Shown here piece after piece: positions 7,217 through 16,126 of a stretch of DNA of 64,000 bases (position 1 is the stretch's first letter; the number at the start of each line of letters is the position of its first letter). The DNA lies in NCBI RefSeq assembly GCF_900199725.1, contig NZ_LT904904.1, positions 778,526-842,525 of the forward strand, read 5' to 3'. The DNA comes from Cytobacillus massiliigabonensis. GTDB lineage: Bacteria > Bacillota > Bacilli > Bacillales > Cytobacillaceae. The translations under genes and the position numbers were made by a program. The notes under the pieces were generated by a model. That model ran no database searches and had not been told where the DNA came from. It saw only the letters and a program-made list of their open reading frames with translations.

Positions 7217-7751
7217 TCTAAGCTCTTCAGAGGCTAGTGTTGATTTATCTGTGAAAACGGAAGTTTGAATAAAAGTGATAGGTACAAGGAAAATTATAAG
7301 TTGTTTTTGAAGATAATATTTCTCGTCAGTTTTATGAATCACTTGGAGGCAGAAAAATAGATACTGTTGAAGTGTTGAAATTGAAGGAAAGAAATTTTCT
7401 GAACTTGTATATAGTTTAAAAAATATTGGAAGTAATTATGAATATTTCTTCTGCAATCTGGCGCTATCCAGTAATAAGGATCAGCGCTTATTTTCGTTTC
7501 AGGCTATTTTTTGGAGTAAGGATTTTTGCTAATGGGAGGACAGAGGAAGAAGAAATTGTGGAAATTGATGCCTAACTCAAGCGTTCCTTTAGTTGGGCTA
7601 ATTGGCGTATTTTGCCTAGCTAATTAGTCAAAATAATCTGATGCAAAGGGGTTTCTGGAAGGGAAACAAACAACTCAATGAGAACTTGATATACTTTCTT
7701 CGTTTGATTGTCTAGACTTAAATTATTCAAACAAAGGGAGTGATAGAAGCG
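7217..7751 (+). other. 535-bp gap with a GNAT remnant and no intact gene
   Basis: The gap holds the GNAT remnant at 7300-7428 and a short hairpin-like palindrome around 7572-7592 (AACTCAAGCG with CCTTTAGTT). Between them an open stretch reads ANGRTEEEEIVEIDA then stop near 7530-7575, which could be the end of another eroded gene. No complete coding region is supported. Confidence 0.6.
7300..7428 (+). pseudogene. GNAT acetyltransferase C-terminal remnant, frameshifted
   Basis: Frame one from 7300 reads VVFEDNISRQFYESLGGRK followed by IDTVE, the typical end of a GNAT acetyltransferase (substrate-side FYESLGG motif). After a GTGTT segment at 7372-7376 the message continues in a different frame from 7377 as EIEGKKFSELVYSLKNI, the usual last strand. 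Nothing recognisable remains of the acetyl-CoA-binding half. It is therefore a decayed fragment carrying at least one frameshift. Confidence 0.7.
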
Positions 7752-8588
7752 ATGGATATGAAGAAGATTGGCAAGCAAATTGCAAAATTGAGGAAAGAAA
7801 ATCAGTTTACGCAAATGGGGGTGGCAGATAAGTTAGGCGTTACATACCAGGCTATCAGCAATTGGGAGCGTGGGGAAACTATGCCGGATATCACAAAGCT
7901 GCCTGAATTAGCTGAAGTATTAGGCGTTAGCATTGATGAACTGCTATTAAATCAAAAAGAGACAGCTGCGGTTAAACAGTTAATTGAGAAAAAGGAGGGG
8001 GAGCCAGCCGATATTCCCCTTGAAGAAATTAAGACACTGGCTCCCATTTTAACAGTTAATCAAGTTGATCTCTCGGTAAAGCCGAATGAGAAAAGTCTCC
8101 GAACCTCTGATTTGAACGTGCTTGCACCCCATTTGAGCGAAGCGTATTTGGAAGAATTAGTTGAGGAATTTTACCAAGAGAATGGGCTGTATGATTTAGT
8201 GAAGCTGTTTCCATTTCTAAGTGAGGAGTACTTGTCAAACCTAGCAGAAAGAGAGTATGCGTCGAACGGAATAAAGGCACTGAAGTATCTTGTTCCTTTT
8301 CTTTCTGAAGAAAGCATTGGAGATATCGCAAAGAAGGAATTCTCGAAAAATGGTCTTCGTGAATTGAATGGTCTATTTCCCTTTTTAAACAAGAAATGCA
8401 TGGAGGAGATTAGTAAGCAAAGCTGTGAACGTAATGGCCTCTCTTCAATCTGCAGCGCCGCACCATTCCTTGATAATGAATTCTTGCAAGAACTGGCTAA
8501 GGATGCGCTTGAAAAACAGGGATTTTCTGAAATACAGCCACTGCTGCCTTTTATAGATGCAGATAGGCTTGTCAAAGAAAGAAGATAA
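7752..8588 (+). CDS. XRE-family regulator with C-terminal helical repeats
   Basis: Residues 1-70 form a Cro/CI-type helix-turn-helix (QMGVADKLGVTYQAISNWERGETMPD). After a linker the protein carries about five repeats of roughly 27-30 residues built around LFPFLSEEYLxxLAxREYxxNGL, each with two predicted helices. The N-terminal type resembles many Bacillus regulators in which a variable repeat region senses a signal or partner. An in-frame GTG at 7740 overlaps the GGGAGTGA ribosome site, so ATG 7752 is used, giving 278 residues. The neighbouring MerR gene converges on it. Its targets are unknown. Confidence 0.85.
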   Translation: MDMKKIGKQIAKLRKENQFTQMGVADKLGVTYQAISNWERGETMPDITKLPELAEVLGVSIDELLLNQKETAAVKQLIEKKEGEPADIPLEEIKTLAPILTVNQVDLSVKPNEKSLRTSDLNVLAPHLSEAYLEELVEEFYQENGLYDLVKLFPFLSEEYLSNLAEREYASNGIKALKYLVPFLSEESIGDIAKKEFSKNGLRELNGLFPFLNKKCMEEISKQSCERNGLSSICSAAPFLDNEFLQELAKDALEKQGFSEIQPLLPFIDADRLVKERR

Positions 8589-8651
8589 ATGAGCAAGATA
8601 TAGGGGCAGCACATCAAAGCTACAGAATAGAATAGTTCCTCAGAACTCATC

Positions 8652-8683
8652 AAAAAAGACAGCAGGGAAATTTTCCTGCTGTC
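8652..8683 (-). terminator. Terminator of the MerR/TipAS-type gene
   Basis: GACAGCAGG (8658-8666) pairs with CCTGCTGTC (8675-8683). Read on the minus strand the stem is followed by TTTTTTG. It begins directly at the stop codon of the MerR gene and may also stop read-through from the XRE gene. Confidence 0.85.
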
Positions 8684-9427
8684 TTAATTTATTAATAAAT
8701 TTTCTGCAACTGCTACTAAATAGTATGTTAGTCCGATTTGCTGTTGTTCTAACATGTCTCTATGAAAATCATCTTGGAGGAAAAACTTAGTTTGATTAAC
8801 GTAATCTTCTTTGCTGATAGGATGGCCGTTTTTGTTTAAAAACTTGAGGTGCTGGTTAACGGCATGTTGTACACTTGAATCGTTATACTTTACTCCATTT
8901 CTTAAAAATTCCGCCATTCTATCTGTGAAGTTTTTTGCTTCAATTGCCATTATATTCATTTCGCTAATGTTAATAGAGGTGGTATTAATTTCTGTATTAT
9001 AGTTTTCCTTTAAATAATTATTTTGCTGTTCAAGAGCATTTTTCCATTCTTCCTCCGTTTCAAAGCCTTTAAACATTAATGTATTGTCCATTTTTTCACC
9101 CTTCTTTGTATATTCTATTGAACGTGTAATTGTTTTGATTAATTGTTGGTATCTCCAAATTTTCTTTTCAAAAAGAATCATCTGTTTTTCTAAAGTAATG
9201 ACTCTATTTGAGTTTTCTCCCAGTAAATTTTTTATATCCAACAAAGGAATATCTAACTCTTTATAAAAAAGAATTTCTTGTAGCCTATTTATTTCTTTTA
9301 ACCCATAATACCGATAGCCTGTTTCACTAATTTCGTTAGGAATTAATAAGCCAATCTTATGATAGTGATGAAGGGTCTTGATGGAAACACCAGCTATACG
9401 TGATAAATCTTTCACTGTTAATTTCAT
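8684..9427 (-). CDS. MerR family regulator with TipAS-like ligand domain
   Basis: The 247-residue protein has a MerR winged helix (VKDLSRIAGVSIKTLHHYHKIGLL, then TGYRYY), a long coiled-coil dimerisation helix at about 75-110, and a C-terminal all-helical domain like that of TipA, which binds thiopeptides. Such proteins activate promoters with overlong spacers when a drug-like ligand binds. A promoter with a 19-bp spacer and a dyad lies directly upstream, pointing to autoregulation. The divergent neighbour is the Bce-type transporter, but that has its own operator. Confidence 0.85.
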   Translation of the reverse strand: MKLTVKDLSRIAGVSIKTLHHYHKIGLLIPNEISETGYRYYGLKEINRLQEILFYKELDIPLLDIKNLLGENSNRVITLEKQMILFEKKIWRYQQLIKTITRSIEYTKKGEKMDNTLMFKGFETEEEWKNALEQQNNYLKENYNTEINTTSINISEMNIMAIEAKNFTDRMAEFLRNGVKYNDSSVQHAVNQHLKFLNKNGHPISKEDYVNQTKFFLQDDFHRDMLEQQQIGLTYYLVAVAENLLIN

Positions 9428-9448
9428 TATTTCCTCCTTTCGACATCA

Positions 9449-9479
9449 ACTATGAGGTATTACCTAAGGTTAGAGTCAA
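9449..9479 (-). promoter_or_regulatory. MerR-type promoter with 19-bp spacer
   Basis: On the minus strand TTGACT (plus 9474-9479) and CATAGT (plus 9449-9454) are 19 bp apart. Between them lies the near-perfect dyad TGAGGTATTACCTAA (plus 9453-9467). This is the classic architecture activated by MerR-family proteins through DNA distortion. Confidence 0.7.
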
Positions 9480-9605
9480 GTTTTTTTATGAAAATTATTT
9501 ATACGTATTATCTTTTGTATTGGATATCATAACAAACCTTGTAGGTACCAGTTTTATAATTAATGCTTAGTGCAAGCCTAATTCAAGAAAATCTATTTCT
9601 CAACA

Positions 9606-9619
9606 TGACAAAAATGTCA
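9606..9619. promoter_or_regulatory. BceR-like operator upstream of the Bce-type transporter
   Basis: TGACA-AAAA-TGTCA is a perfect inverted repeat with a 4-bp centre. It agrees with the TNACA-N4-TGTNA pattern described for Bce-type response regulators. It lies 75 bp before the transporter ATPase start. Confidence 0.7.
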
Positions 9620-9694
9620 CTTTAGACATTGGTAAATCGATGGTTGGCAGGAAAATTAGCCGGTATATTAAAGTGGAGAAGGAGGATGGATCAA

Positions 9695-10441
9695 ATGACT
9701 GCAATTATACAAACAAAAAACTTATCGAAATCTTATGGAAAGACGCATGTCTTAAAGAATATTGATTTAAAAATTGAGCAAGGGGAATTCACTGCGATTA
9801 TGGGACCTTCCGGTTCAGGGAAAACGACATTAATGAATACTCTTTCAACGATTGATTCCTTTAATGGAGGAGATGTTTGGATCGAGGGGCAATCGCTGTT
9901 AGATTTAAAAAAGAAAGCATTACGAGAATTCCGCCAAAGGCGAATGGGATTTATTTTTCAAGATTACAATTTGCTGGATACCTTAACGGTGAAGGAGAAT
10001 ATCCTGCTGCCCCTCTCGCTGCAAAAAACACCTGCCCGTGTAATGGAGGAGCGACTAGCGAATTTGATTGAAGCGTTAAATATTGAATCGATTTTACATC
10101 AATATCCATCTGAAATTTCCGGCGGTCAAAAGCAGCGTACAGCTGCTGCAAGGGCAATCATAACCAATCCGGCGATTGTGTTTGCCGATGAGCCAACAGG
10201 TGCACTTGATTCAAGGTCTGCCACCCAGCTGTTAGAACAAATTCAATTACTCAATAAAACGTTTAAGACAACCGTTTTGATGATTACACACGATCCGTAT
10301 GCAGCGAGCTACTGCCAGCGTGTTATTTTTCTTCGTGATGGAAAAATCGTAAATGAAATGTTTAAAGGGGAACAATCGGAAAAAGAATTTTTTGATAAAA
10401 TCCTAACGATTCAAAGTGCTATAGGAAGTGACCGGCGATGA
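9695..10441 (+). CDS. Bce-type ABC transporter ATPase
   Basis: The 248-residue ATPase has Walker A GPSGSGKTT (37-45), Q-loop FIFQDYNLLD, signature SGGQKQR and Walker B VFADEP. It belongs to the BceA/YxdL/PsdA group, which powers removal of cell-wall-active peptides from their lipid targets and relays flux to a sensor kinase. ATG 9695 follows AAGGAGG at proper spacing; upstream in-frame starts at 9629 and 9686 lack it. Its stop overlaps the permease start by four bases (ATGA). The kinase and regulator lie convergently downstream, and a BceR-like operator precedes it. Confidence 0.92.
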   Translation: MTAIIQTKNLSKSYGKTHVLKNIDLKIEQGEFTAIMGPSGSGKTTLMNTLSTIDSFNGGDVWIEGQSLLDLKKKALREFRQRRMGFIFQDYNLLDTLTVKENILLPLSLQKTPARVMEERLANLIEALNIESILHQYPSEISGGQKQRTAAARAIITNPAIVFADEPTGALDSRSATQLLEQIQLLNKTFKTTVLMITHDPYAASYCQRVIFLRDGKIVNEMFKGEQSEKEFFDKILTIQSAIGSDRR

Positions 10442-12396
10442 ACATAGTTGATTTATCATGGAGGAATATGAAGCGGAACTTCCGTTTATATACCATATAT
10501 TTTATTTCCATGCTTGTCGGGGTTGTCATTTACTTTACCTTTTCAGGCTTAATGTTTAACGAAGATGTTGTAGAAGCGATTCAAAATAAAGAAAACTACA
10601 AAATGGTCATTTTCATTGCCTCTATTATCGTTTTTTTGTTTATTGTGTTCTTTATTTTGTATGCTAACTCTTTCTTCATGAAGCAGAGGAAAAAGGAATT
10701 TGGGATGTATTTACTTTATGGGATGAAGGAACGGCAAGTTGCGGCAATGGTCTTTTTTGAAACGTTATTCCTAAGCGCCATTTCTGTTTCTAGCGGCATC
10801 TTAATCGGAGGCTTACTATCTAAATTTTTCGGTGCGGTATTAATGAACTTAATGCATTACAATGACGATATTTCTTTTGCTTTTCCGCTTGAAGCAATCG
10901 GCTTAACTATTGCTTTATTTGCTTTATTAATCGTCATTATTACGATCCAAAGTTATTTTAATGTGCGTCGTGTCCAATTAGTTGAATTGTTTCATGCAAA
11001 AGATAAAATGGACAAACCGCTAACTTTTTCTCGTGTCTTGGCGATAGTATCCATCCTATTGATTACAGCTTCCTATTACATGATTACCATAGCAGATAGC
11101 ACAGACATATGGAAAGATTATTTCAATCAAGCATTAATTGCTACAACAGTGGCATTGATTGTGGGAACGTACTTATTTTTTCGTCAGTTTTCCGGCTGGC
11201 TTTTGCAAAAAATGAGCCAAAGCAAAAATTACTTTCATGGCAATAAAATGTTATGGATTTCCTCCCTTCGTTTTTCCATTCGCGGAAATACTGTAAACTT
11301 TACTTTTAATTCGCTAATTAGTGCGATTGTCATTTTTACAGTTGGCTTTATTGCTGTCGATTACGCCGTAAAAGGGGAGGTTGTAAAAAAAGAATTTCCT
11401 AACCATTTTGCATTTTCGACGCAGGATGCTGAAACACAAAAGTATATTGAGAAACTGATGGATGACTCACACCCAATTATCGGTCATGAAACCATTACAG
11501 GAATTCAAACAGAAAAAATCCAAAATAGAAAAACGTTTTTAAGCCATCCTGAATATTACACAGAGGAGTTTTACCTTTTCCCTGAGTCACAATTAAATGC
11601 AATTGTTGAATTGCGTGAAGTGGGTGAAAAAGTAGATTTAAAAGGGGAAGAAGCCATTGTATTAACGAGAGGAATCGATGACCCGGTCAAATATAAAAGT
11701 CCTGAGCCAACAATGACCGTTTTAGACGGCTATACCTTTCATATAGCGGAGAAAATAAGATACCCATTGTTAAGTATCCCAACAAAGCCTGGTGGAGATA
11801 CCGATCTTCAGCCTTCTGTACTCATTATCTCAGACGAAGCTTTCGAGAACTTAAAAGAAAAGTATACGCTCTCTTCCTATGAAATTTATCAAATTGAAGA
11901 TCCGAAAACATCGAATGACCTATCACGAAAAATATATGATATCGTGATGCAAGCAGAAGGAACTTATTATTCAGCCTATATCGATATGCATTCTACGGAT
12001 ACAGAGTCGTCCTCTCTAGTATTGTTCTCTGTTGCGTTTTTTGCGGTCATTGCCTTGTTTGCTTTAGGAAGTGTCATTTATTTTAAACAGCTGCGTGAAG
12101 CTACGGAAGAGCGGGAACATTATGCTATTTTACGAAAAATGGGTGTTGATGATAAAGAAATAAAAAAGATTATTCGGAAACAATTGCTGTTTGTATTTTT
12201 ACCGCCACTTATACTTGGGCTAGTGCATAGCTGGTTTCTCCTATATTACTCAGCTATCCTGGCGATAAAAGATTTACCATCCTTAACAACAATTATTTTT
12301 TCTGTTATGGGATTGTATGTGTTGACGTATCTCATTTTTTACGTATCATCTGCATCCATTTACTATAAAATTATCAGTGAAAAAAACACACGGTGA
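10438..12396 (+). CDS. Bce-type ABC transporter permease
   Basis: The 652-residue permease has the BceB layout: a first membrane helix near residue 20, FtsX-like helices around 55-310, a large extracellular domain at about residues 310-520, and three terminal helices. The extracellular domain determines peptide specificity in this family. It forms a sensory complex with the BceS-like kinase. The stop codon lies in the left arm of a bidirectional terminator shared with the kinase gene. Which antimicrobial peptide is recognised cannot be told from sequence; bacitracin, lantibiotics and defensins are known for relatives. Confidence 0.92.
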   Translation: MNIVDLSWRNMKRNFRLYTIYFISMLVGVVIYFTFSGLMFNEDVVEAIQNKENYKMVIFIASIIVFLFIVFFILYANSFFMKQRKKEFGMYLLYGMKERQVAAMVFFETLFLSAISVSSGILIGGLLSKFFGAVLMNLMHYNDDISFAFPLEAIGLTIALFALLIVIITIQSYFNVRRVQLVELFHAKDKMDKPLTFSRVLAIVSILLITASYYMITIADSTDIWKDYFNQALIATTVALIVGTYLFFRQFSGWLLQKMSQSKNYFHGNKMLWISSLRFSIRGNTVNFTFNSLISAIVIFTVGFIAVDYAVKGEVVKKEFPNHFAFSTQDAETQKYIEKLMDDSHPIIGHETITGIQTEKIQNRKTFLSHPEYYTEEFYLFPESQLNAIVELREVGEKVDLKGEEAIVLTRGIDDPVKYKSPEPTMTVLDGYTFHIAEKIRYPLLSIPTKPGGDTDLQPSVLIISDEAFENLKEKYTLSSYEIYQIEDPKTSNDLSRKIYDIVMQAEGTYYSAYIDMHSTDTESSSLVLFSVAFFAVIALFALGSVIYFKQLREATEEREHYAILRKMGVDDKEIKKIIRKQLLFVFLPPLILGLVHSWFLLYYSAILAIKDLPSLTTIIFSVMGLYVLTYLIFYVSSASIYYKIISEKNTR

Positions 12397-12421
12397 GATT
12401 TTACTCACCGTGTGTTTTTTT
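12381..12421. terminator. Bidirectional terminator containing both convergent stop codons
   Basis: The arms at 12381-12397 and 12404-12420 are exact 17-bp inverted repeats with a 6-nt loop. The left arm begins with A-run and the right arm ends with T-run, so it works in both directions. The permease TGA (12394-12396) and the kinase TAA (minus strand, 12401-12403) both lie within it. The last kinase residues (KKTHGE) are encoded by the hairpin. Confidence 0.93.
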
Positions 12422-13396
12422 CAGCAGTACATATGGATCGATATCAAGCGGGAAGTGAATGATAAATTCGGAGAACTCCTTCACTTTCGACGTACAGCTA
12501 ATATAATGTCCTAATTTGTTGCTTAACTGCTGCGCTAAATATAAACCCATTCCTGTCGACTTTGCATGTGTACGTCCCGTTTCTCCGGTAAAGCCGCGAT
12601 TAAAAATTCGCGGAAGATCTTTCTGGCTGATGCCAATCCCATTGTCCCGAATCAGGAACTGTTTTTCTTTAGGAGATTCGGATATAGATATAGTGATTTC
12701 CCCACCAGGCTGGGTATATTTTAAACTATTCGTCAACAGCTGATTGATGATGAACTGAAGCCATTTTGGATCACTTTGAACCTCCAGCTGGTCTGCAAGG
12801 AAGTGAATGCGGATTTTTTTTGAAAAAAAGGTTTTCGAATGAGACTTTACCATCTCCTTTGAAATTTTGATCATATCACATTTTTGTATATCGTAATCCT
12901 GGTTAAAGCTGTCGAGCTTGGCGTAATAGAGAGCTTGATCGACGTAATTTTCAATCTTCGTGATTTCTTCCCTTAAACTATCTGCGTTCATATCGGTTTG
13001 CTGAAGTAGGCGAAGAACAGCAATCGGTGTTTTTATTTCATGAAACCAGGAGACGATAAAATCATAATGTTCATTTTTTCTTTCCTGAATCTGATTCATC
13101 TCACGGATATGCTCTTTTTTTAGCTCTTCAATGTGAGCTTTTGCAAACTCTCCTTCCAGAGACAAACTTTCATAATCCTCACTATTCATCTGCCGGATTA
13201 CACGTACATGCTGCTGGTAGCGAAATAATAGAAAACCGAGTAACACAATCGAGGATAGGGTGAAGGCATAGATGAATGTCTCCCATGTCCAGCTTCCGTC
13301 GGCATCAGTGAAGAATACTGCAGCCGAGATCAAGAAACTAGCTAGATACAAATAAATATAAGGCTTTTCATAGGTTAAATAGCGCAGAAAGGTCAT
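12401..13396 (-). CDS. Bce-type intramembrane-sensing histidine kinase
   Basis: This 331-residue kinase has two membrane helices (about 13-30 and 38-58) joined by only a few residues, so it has no external sensor domain. The H-box is SWFHEIKTPIAVLR with His119; N-box NQLLTNSLKYT, DNGIGIS and GMGLYLAQQL complete the ATPase domain. BceS-type kinases detect drug through their partner transporter. Its start overlaps the response regulator stop by four bases. It converges on the transporter permease across a shared terminator. Confidence 0.93.
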   Translation of the reverse strand: MTFLRYLTYEKPYIYLYLASFLISAAVFFTDADGSWTWETFIYAFTLSSIVLLGFLLFRYQQHVRVIRQMNSEDYESLSLEGEFAKAHIEELKKEHIREMNQIQERKNEHYDFIVSWFHEIKTPIAVLRLLQQTDMNADSLREEITKIENYVDQALYYAKLDSFNQDYDIQKCDMIKISKEMVKSHSKTFFSKKIRIHFLADQLEVQSDPKWLQFIINQLLTNSLKYTQPGGEITISISESPKEKQFLIRDNGIGISQKDLPRIFNRGFTGETGRTHAKSTGMGLYLAQQLSNKLGHYISCTSKVKEFSEFIIHFPLDIDPYVLLKKTHGE

Positions 13397-14067
13397 TCGA
13401 TTAAATACCCCATTCCTTTTCGGGTGACAATGTAGCCCTCTAGTCCCAGCGCAGCAATTTTTTTTCGCATCCGGTTCACGTTTACGGTCAGTGTGTTATC
13501 ATCGACGAATTGTTCTTCATTCCATAAAGACTGCATTAAGTCTTCACGCGAAACAATCTTCCCGAGATTCCGCATCATTAATTGTAAAAGGATAAATTCA
13601 TTTCTGCTTAATTCAATCGTTTGTCCATTATATTCAATGGTCGAATTCGTTACATGTAACTTCAAGCCTCGATGCTGGAAGCTGATATTCTTATCGCCCT
13701 CATAGGTATATTTGCGGCGGATGAGCGCGCTGATCTTTGCAATTAGGATATCTAAATCAAAAGGCTTCTGGATAAAGTCATCCCCACCCATATTAATCGC
13801 CATAATGATATCCATATTTTGATTTCTGGATGAAAGGAATATGATCGGAACCTTGGAAATCGAACGTATTTGCTGACACCAGTAGTACCCATCAAAAACC
13901 GGAAGATTAATATCTATAAGAACGAGGTGCGGATTATTGTGTTCAAATGCTGTAAGCACCTGGTCAAATTGGGTTACTTCCACCACATCATACTGCCACT
14001 TTTTTAGCGTATCAGCGACAATCCTTCTAATTTTTTCATCGTCCTCAATAATCATTATCCTATACAT
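13393..14067 (-). CDS. Bce-type OmpR-family response regulator
   Basis: The product has a receiver domain with acidic pair DD at 9-10, phosphoacceptor Asp52 (LIDINLP) and Lys in QKPF, followed by an OmpR winged helix ending in RKGMGYLIE. Counting from the ATG at 14067 it has 224 residues; that start has a GAGGGA ribosome site, whereas the frame extended to 14097 does not. It should activate the transporter genes through the TGACA-N4-TGTCA site at 9606. Regulator and kinase overlap and form one operon. Confidence 0.92.
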   Translation of the reverse strand: MYRIMIIEDDEKIRRIVADTLKKWQYDVVEVTQFDQVLTAFEHNNPHLVLIDINLPVFDGYYWCQQIRSISKVPIIFLSSRNQNMDIIMAINMGGDDFIQKPFDLDILIAKISALIRRKYTYEGDKNISFQHRGLKLHVTNSTIEYNGQTIELSRNEFILLQLMMRNLGKIVSREDLMQSLWNEEQFVDDNTLTVNVNRMRKKIAALGLEGYIVTRKGMGYLIE

Positions 14068-14281
14068 GAAATCCCTCATTATTGTAGAAATAGTCACTGC
14101 ATTTATTTTAGCACAAACTTTGGAGGATTTTTATGCAAGGAAAGTATGGGTGTCAACTCCTCTTAGAACTTAAATTTATATAGTGGATGGTGAAAATTAT
14201 TCTAAAGTGGATCGGTAAATTCCAATTGATCTATTTTATACTGATTACTTAATATAGTTGATAATTGTATAGAGGTGGACG

Positions 14282-14476
14282 ATGAAAATTCTAATAGCTT
14301 TTGTCTTTATTATTTTGTTAATCGCCTTGGTTGGGACGTTAATGGTAACGAGAAAGACGGATGAAAAATATAGCGAAACGGCAAAAAAAAATACGGCCAA
14401 CTTAACGTTAATATATGTTGCGGTTATTCTCATATCTGTTACCGCACTCGGAGTGTACATTAGCTTTTTTACTTAA
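14282..14476 (+). CDS. Small two-helix membrane protein, function unknown
   Basis: The 64-residue protein has hydrophobic segments at about 3-22 and 43-62 joined by a charged loop (TRKTDEKYSETAKKN). A good ribosome site (AGAGGTGG) precedes the ATG. It is not a family I can name. It stands alone between the two-component system and the MocR gene, so context gives little help. Confidence 0.65.
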   Translation: MKILIAFVFIILLIALVGTLMVTRKTDEKYSETAKKNTANLTLIYVAVILISVTALGVYISFFT

Positions 14477-14580
14477 TCAAGTATGGGCAGGATCGTTCAA
14501 TTTGTGATCTAATTATCGTTATAATAGATGGAAATAATGAAAATAAGGTTATAATTTTGAATGAAAAGAGATGTAATGAA

Positions 14581-16014
14581 ATGGACTGGAATATTGATAG
14601 AAAAGCTAAAAAGCCAATATATAAACAAATTGCTGTTTATATTGAAAATGGAATTGCTGATGGAACGTTTCCGCCAGATAAACCACTTCCATCGGAAAGA
14701 TACTTAGCGAAAGAACTAAATATCAATAGGAGTACAGTTGTAGCTGCATATGATGAGCTTGAATCAAATGGTTTAGTTCAAAGAGTTCGCGGAAGCGGCA
14801 CGATGATAAGCAAGGATATTTGGGGGATAACAAAAAAACGTATCCCTAGCTGGAACAGATATATTGAAGCTGGTTCATTTTTGCCAAATCTGCCGCTCAC
14901 CCAAAGAATACGCAAAGAGATGGAAGAGCAAGAACTAATCAATTTAGCCAGCGGTGAATTATCAGAGGATCTCTTTCCAACAAGTACATTAAGGGAAATT
15001 ACGTCCACTCGCTCTTTTATTGGTCGGTTAGGTTATGATCATCCCCAAGGGAATGCAGGATTAAGGACGACCATTGCAAAGCATGTAAAGGAGTTTCGCG
15101 ATATTGAAACAAATCCCTCTTCTATTCTAATTACTTCTGGCGCACAGCAAGCTTTGCATTTAGTCGTTCAATGTTTGTTAAAGCCTGGGGATGCAGTGTT
15201 AATAGAAGACCCGTCCTATCATTACAATCTTCCAATATTTCAAACAGCAGGTATAAAAACGTACTATTTACCAGTCAATGATCAGAGAATAGACACTGAC
15301 GAGTTAATAGCATTACATAAAAAACATCGCATTCGAATGATATTTTTAAATCCAGCTTTTCAAAATCCAACAGGCACTTTGCTAAAAGAGGGTCAGCGGA
15401 AAGCTATTTTGGAAATATCCTCTGAACATGGCATACCTGTAGTGGAAGATGATCCATATAGTTTAATGTCTTTTAACGGCGACAGAGTTTCAACATTAAA
15501 GTCGATGGATACCCATGGGAATGTCCTATACATTAGTTCTTTATCAAAGGTTGTTGCTTCGGGTCTTAGAATTGGCTGGATTATTGGTCCGAGATCGGTA
15601 ATAGAAAGATTATCTGATGCCAAACAGCAAATTGATTTTGGACATGCAAGCTTTACTCAATGGATCGCTAACGATTTTTTAGAATCAGCACATTTCCATT
15701 CACATATTCAGAAATTAGTGAAGGAATTAGAGAAGCGGCGGGATCAAATTGTCTCAAGCCTTAATTACTATTTAAAAGATCAAGTGGTATATACGATTCC
15801 TCAAGGTGGAATCCATATTTGGTGTAAATTAAGAAGAGACGCAGATGAAATAAAGTTATTGGAAAATGCGATTAAGCGTGGAGTCATTTACGTGCCTGGG
15901 ACTACAATGGGATCCAAAAAAGGGTGTGTGCGATTTACTTTTGCTAGAGAAAATGAGAAGGCTATCGAAGAAGGAATCAAGCGCTTTGCAGGTGCACTAA
16001 ACGCTTCCATATAA
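14581..16014 (+). CDS. MocR/PdxR-like GntR regulator with aminotransferase domain
   Basis: Residues 1-75 form a GntR winged helix (PIYKQIAVYIENGIADG; LNINRSTVVAAYDELE). The remainder is a fold-type I aminotransferase domain with the PLP-binding lysine in SSLSKVVASGLRIGW and the NPTG-like segment NPAFQNPTG. MocR proteins use PLP or PLP adducts as effectors and control vitamin B6, amino acid or osmolyte genes. ATG 14581 gives 477 residues starting MDWNIDRK; the extended TTG start at 14557 is less likely. No obvious target gene is adjacent. A terminator follows the stop. Confidence 0.9.
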   Translation: MDWNIDRKAKKPIYKQIAVYIENGIADGTFPPDKPLPSERYLAKELNINRSTVVAAYDELESNGLVQRVRGSGTMISKDIWGITKKRIPSWNRYIEAGSFLPNLPLTQRIRKEMEEQELINLASGELSEDLFPTSTLREITSTRSFIGRLGYDHPQGNAGLRTTIAKHVKEFRDIETNPSSILITSGAQQALHLVVQCLLKPGDAVLIEDPSYHYNLPIFQTAGIKTYYLPVNDQRIDTDELIALHKKHRIRMIFLNPAFQNPTGTLLKEGQRKAILEISSEHGIPVVEDDPYSLMSFNGDRVSTLKSMDTHGNVLYISSLSKVVASGLRIGWIIGPRSVIERLSDAKQQIDFGHASFTQWIANDFLESAHFHSHIQKLVKELEKRRDQIVSSLNYYLKDQVVYTIPQGGIHIWCKLRRDADEIKLLENAIKRGVIYVPGTTMGSKKGCVRFTFARENEKAIEEGIKRFAGALNASI

Positions 16015-16018
16015 AAAA

Positions 16019-16053
16019 GAGAGTCATGGCTGCGCTCATGATTCTCTTTTTTT
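16019..16053 (+). terminator. Terminator of the MocR gene
   Basis: GAGAGTCATG and CATGATTCTC form a 10-bp stem with one wobble pair around an 8-nt loop, followed by TTTTTTT. Confidence 0.88.
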
Positions 16054-16126
16054 GTTGTAAAGTATTATCTTTATTGCCGCAAAACTGATTTGCAAATTGT
16101 GACAACACCAAAGGTACTCTATATTT

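Noticed and set aside
7523-7627. 31-residue peptide starting MGGQRKKKLWKLMP
   Set aside because: No ribosome site or family match; it overlaps debris and a palindrome.
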